NCBI RefSeq assembly: GCF_014930365.1
Contig: NZ_JABXWI010000004.1
Coordinates: forward strand, 496,001-560,000
Source: Streptomyces caniscabiei
GTDB lineage: Bacteria; Actinomycetota; Actinomycetes; Streptomycetales; Streptomycetaceae
Direction of reading: 5' to 3'
Length of the DNA stretch: 64,000 nt
Positions 63,723 through 64,000 of this stretch are shown piece by piece. The position numbers and the translations under genes were made by a program. A model generated the notes under the pieces. It did no database searches, was not told the origin of the DNA, and saw nothing but the letters and a program-made list of their open reading frames with translations. Every line of letters begins with the position of its first letter. Position 1 is the first letter of the stretch.

Positions 63723-64000
63723 ATGACCAGCAGAAGTGTCGTCGTCGAGCGACGGGTGGCCGCTTCCCAGGGCCGGGTGTGGGAGGCCCTGACGGACCTC
63801 GGCGGTATGGATCGGATGCTCAGCGGTGTCACGAGGGTCGAGGTCCTCACGGACGGGGGATTCGGGGTGGGCACGCGGTGGCGGGAGACCCGTCGGATGT
63901 TCGGCAAGGACGCCACCGAGGAGATGTGGGTGACCGTCAGCGAGCCGCCCGAGCGCTATGTGGTGGAGGCCGAGTCGCACGGCTCCCGCTATGTCTCGGA
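63723..64000 (+). CDS. SRPBCC-family protein (3' end beyond window)
   Basis: The first 92 residues of a START/SRPBCC helix-grip protein are visible: SVVVERRVAASQGRVWEALT, then RVEVLTDGGFGVGTRWRETR and EEMWVTVSEPPERYVVEAES. The family binds hydrophobic ligands in a central cavity. The ATG at 63723 directly follows a GGGAGG ribosome site with very short spacing. The gene continues past the window edge, so neither full length nor partner genes can be judged. Confidence 0.82.
   Translation, partial: MTSRSVVVERRVAASQGRVWEALTDLGGMDRMLSGVTRVEVLTDGGFGVGTRWRETRRMFGKDATEEMWVTVSEPPERYVVEAESHGSRYVS

Overview
The window is high-GC DNA with GTG/TTG starts and many 4-base stop/start overlaps. It carries mycothiol-dependent chemistry, a DUF574 methyltransferase, lipoproteins, an RsbU-type phosphatase and a perfect CebR box. 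Together these point to a Streptomyces or very close actinomycete chromosome. No rRNA, tRNA, CRISPR array, origin or intact mobile element was seen.

1-16.8 kb: two aromatic-acid catabolic clusters lie side by side. On the minus strand (8764 down to the left edge) is a tightly overlapped salicylate/gentisate operon: salicylyl-CoA 5-hydroxylase-like monooxygenase, NDP-forming acyl-CoA synthetase, aryl-AMP ligase, gentisate dioxygenase, fumarylpyruvate hydrolase-type FAH protein, mycothiol-dependent maleylpyruvate isomerase and an alpha/beta hydrolase resembling plant methyl-salicylate esterases. A PaaX-family regulator is divergent from it. On the plus strand (10958-16763) is a complete gamma-resorcylate set (tsdA decarboxylase, tsdB hydroxylase, tsdT transporter, tsdD maleylacetate reductase, tsdC hydroxyquinol dioxygenase) with a divergent IclR regulator (tsdR). 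The first cluster should yield pyruvate and fumarate, the second 3-oxoadipate.

16.8-26.6 kb: a DEAD-box helicase with a structured leader is followed by a plastic region. It holds a broken phosphoribosyltransferase, a three-gene sensor/regulator set in which the second 'kinase' looks catalytically degenerate, and wreckage of at least four transposition genes (IS5-like, IS3-like, IS21 IstB-like and another transposase type). Among the wreckage are a secreted lipoprotein, a permuted NlpC/P60-type secreted protein and two orphan immunity-like proteins.

26.6-43.6 kb: a large LuxR/ATPase regulator with low-complexity inserts, a PNPOx protein, a DUF1801 protein, a secreted duplicated CE2-type esterase behind a CebR operator, a VOC protein, an acyl-CoA ligase divergent from a PucR-type regulator, an RsbU-like phosphatase, an MFS transporter with a palindrome filling its promoter spacer, and an oxidoreductase/desaturase/TetR operon with an operator-like repeat over its first start codon.

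43.7-49.4 kb: a lipoprotein is translationally coupled to two paralogous Ser/Thr kinases, each fused through one membrane anchor to an ABC-type ligand-binding domain. This looks like a direct ligand-to-phosphorylation receptor pair.

49.4-64 kb: a stand-alone hemC paralogue, GNAT and enoyl-CoA hydratase genes, an Mrr-type nuclease remnant, a methyltransferase, a 72-residue protein, a DUF574 methyltransferase, an SDR/TetR divergent pair, a secreted M4 protease, an MMPL exporter, a cupin, a proline-rich membrane protein and the start of an SRPBCC protein.
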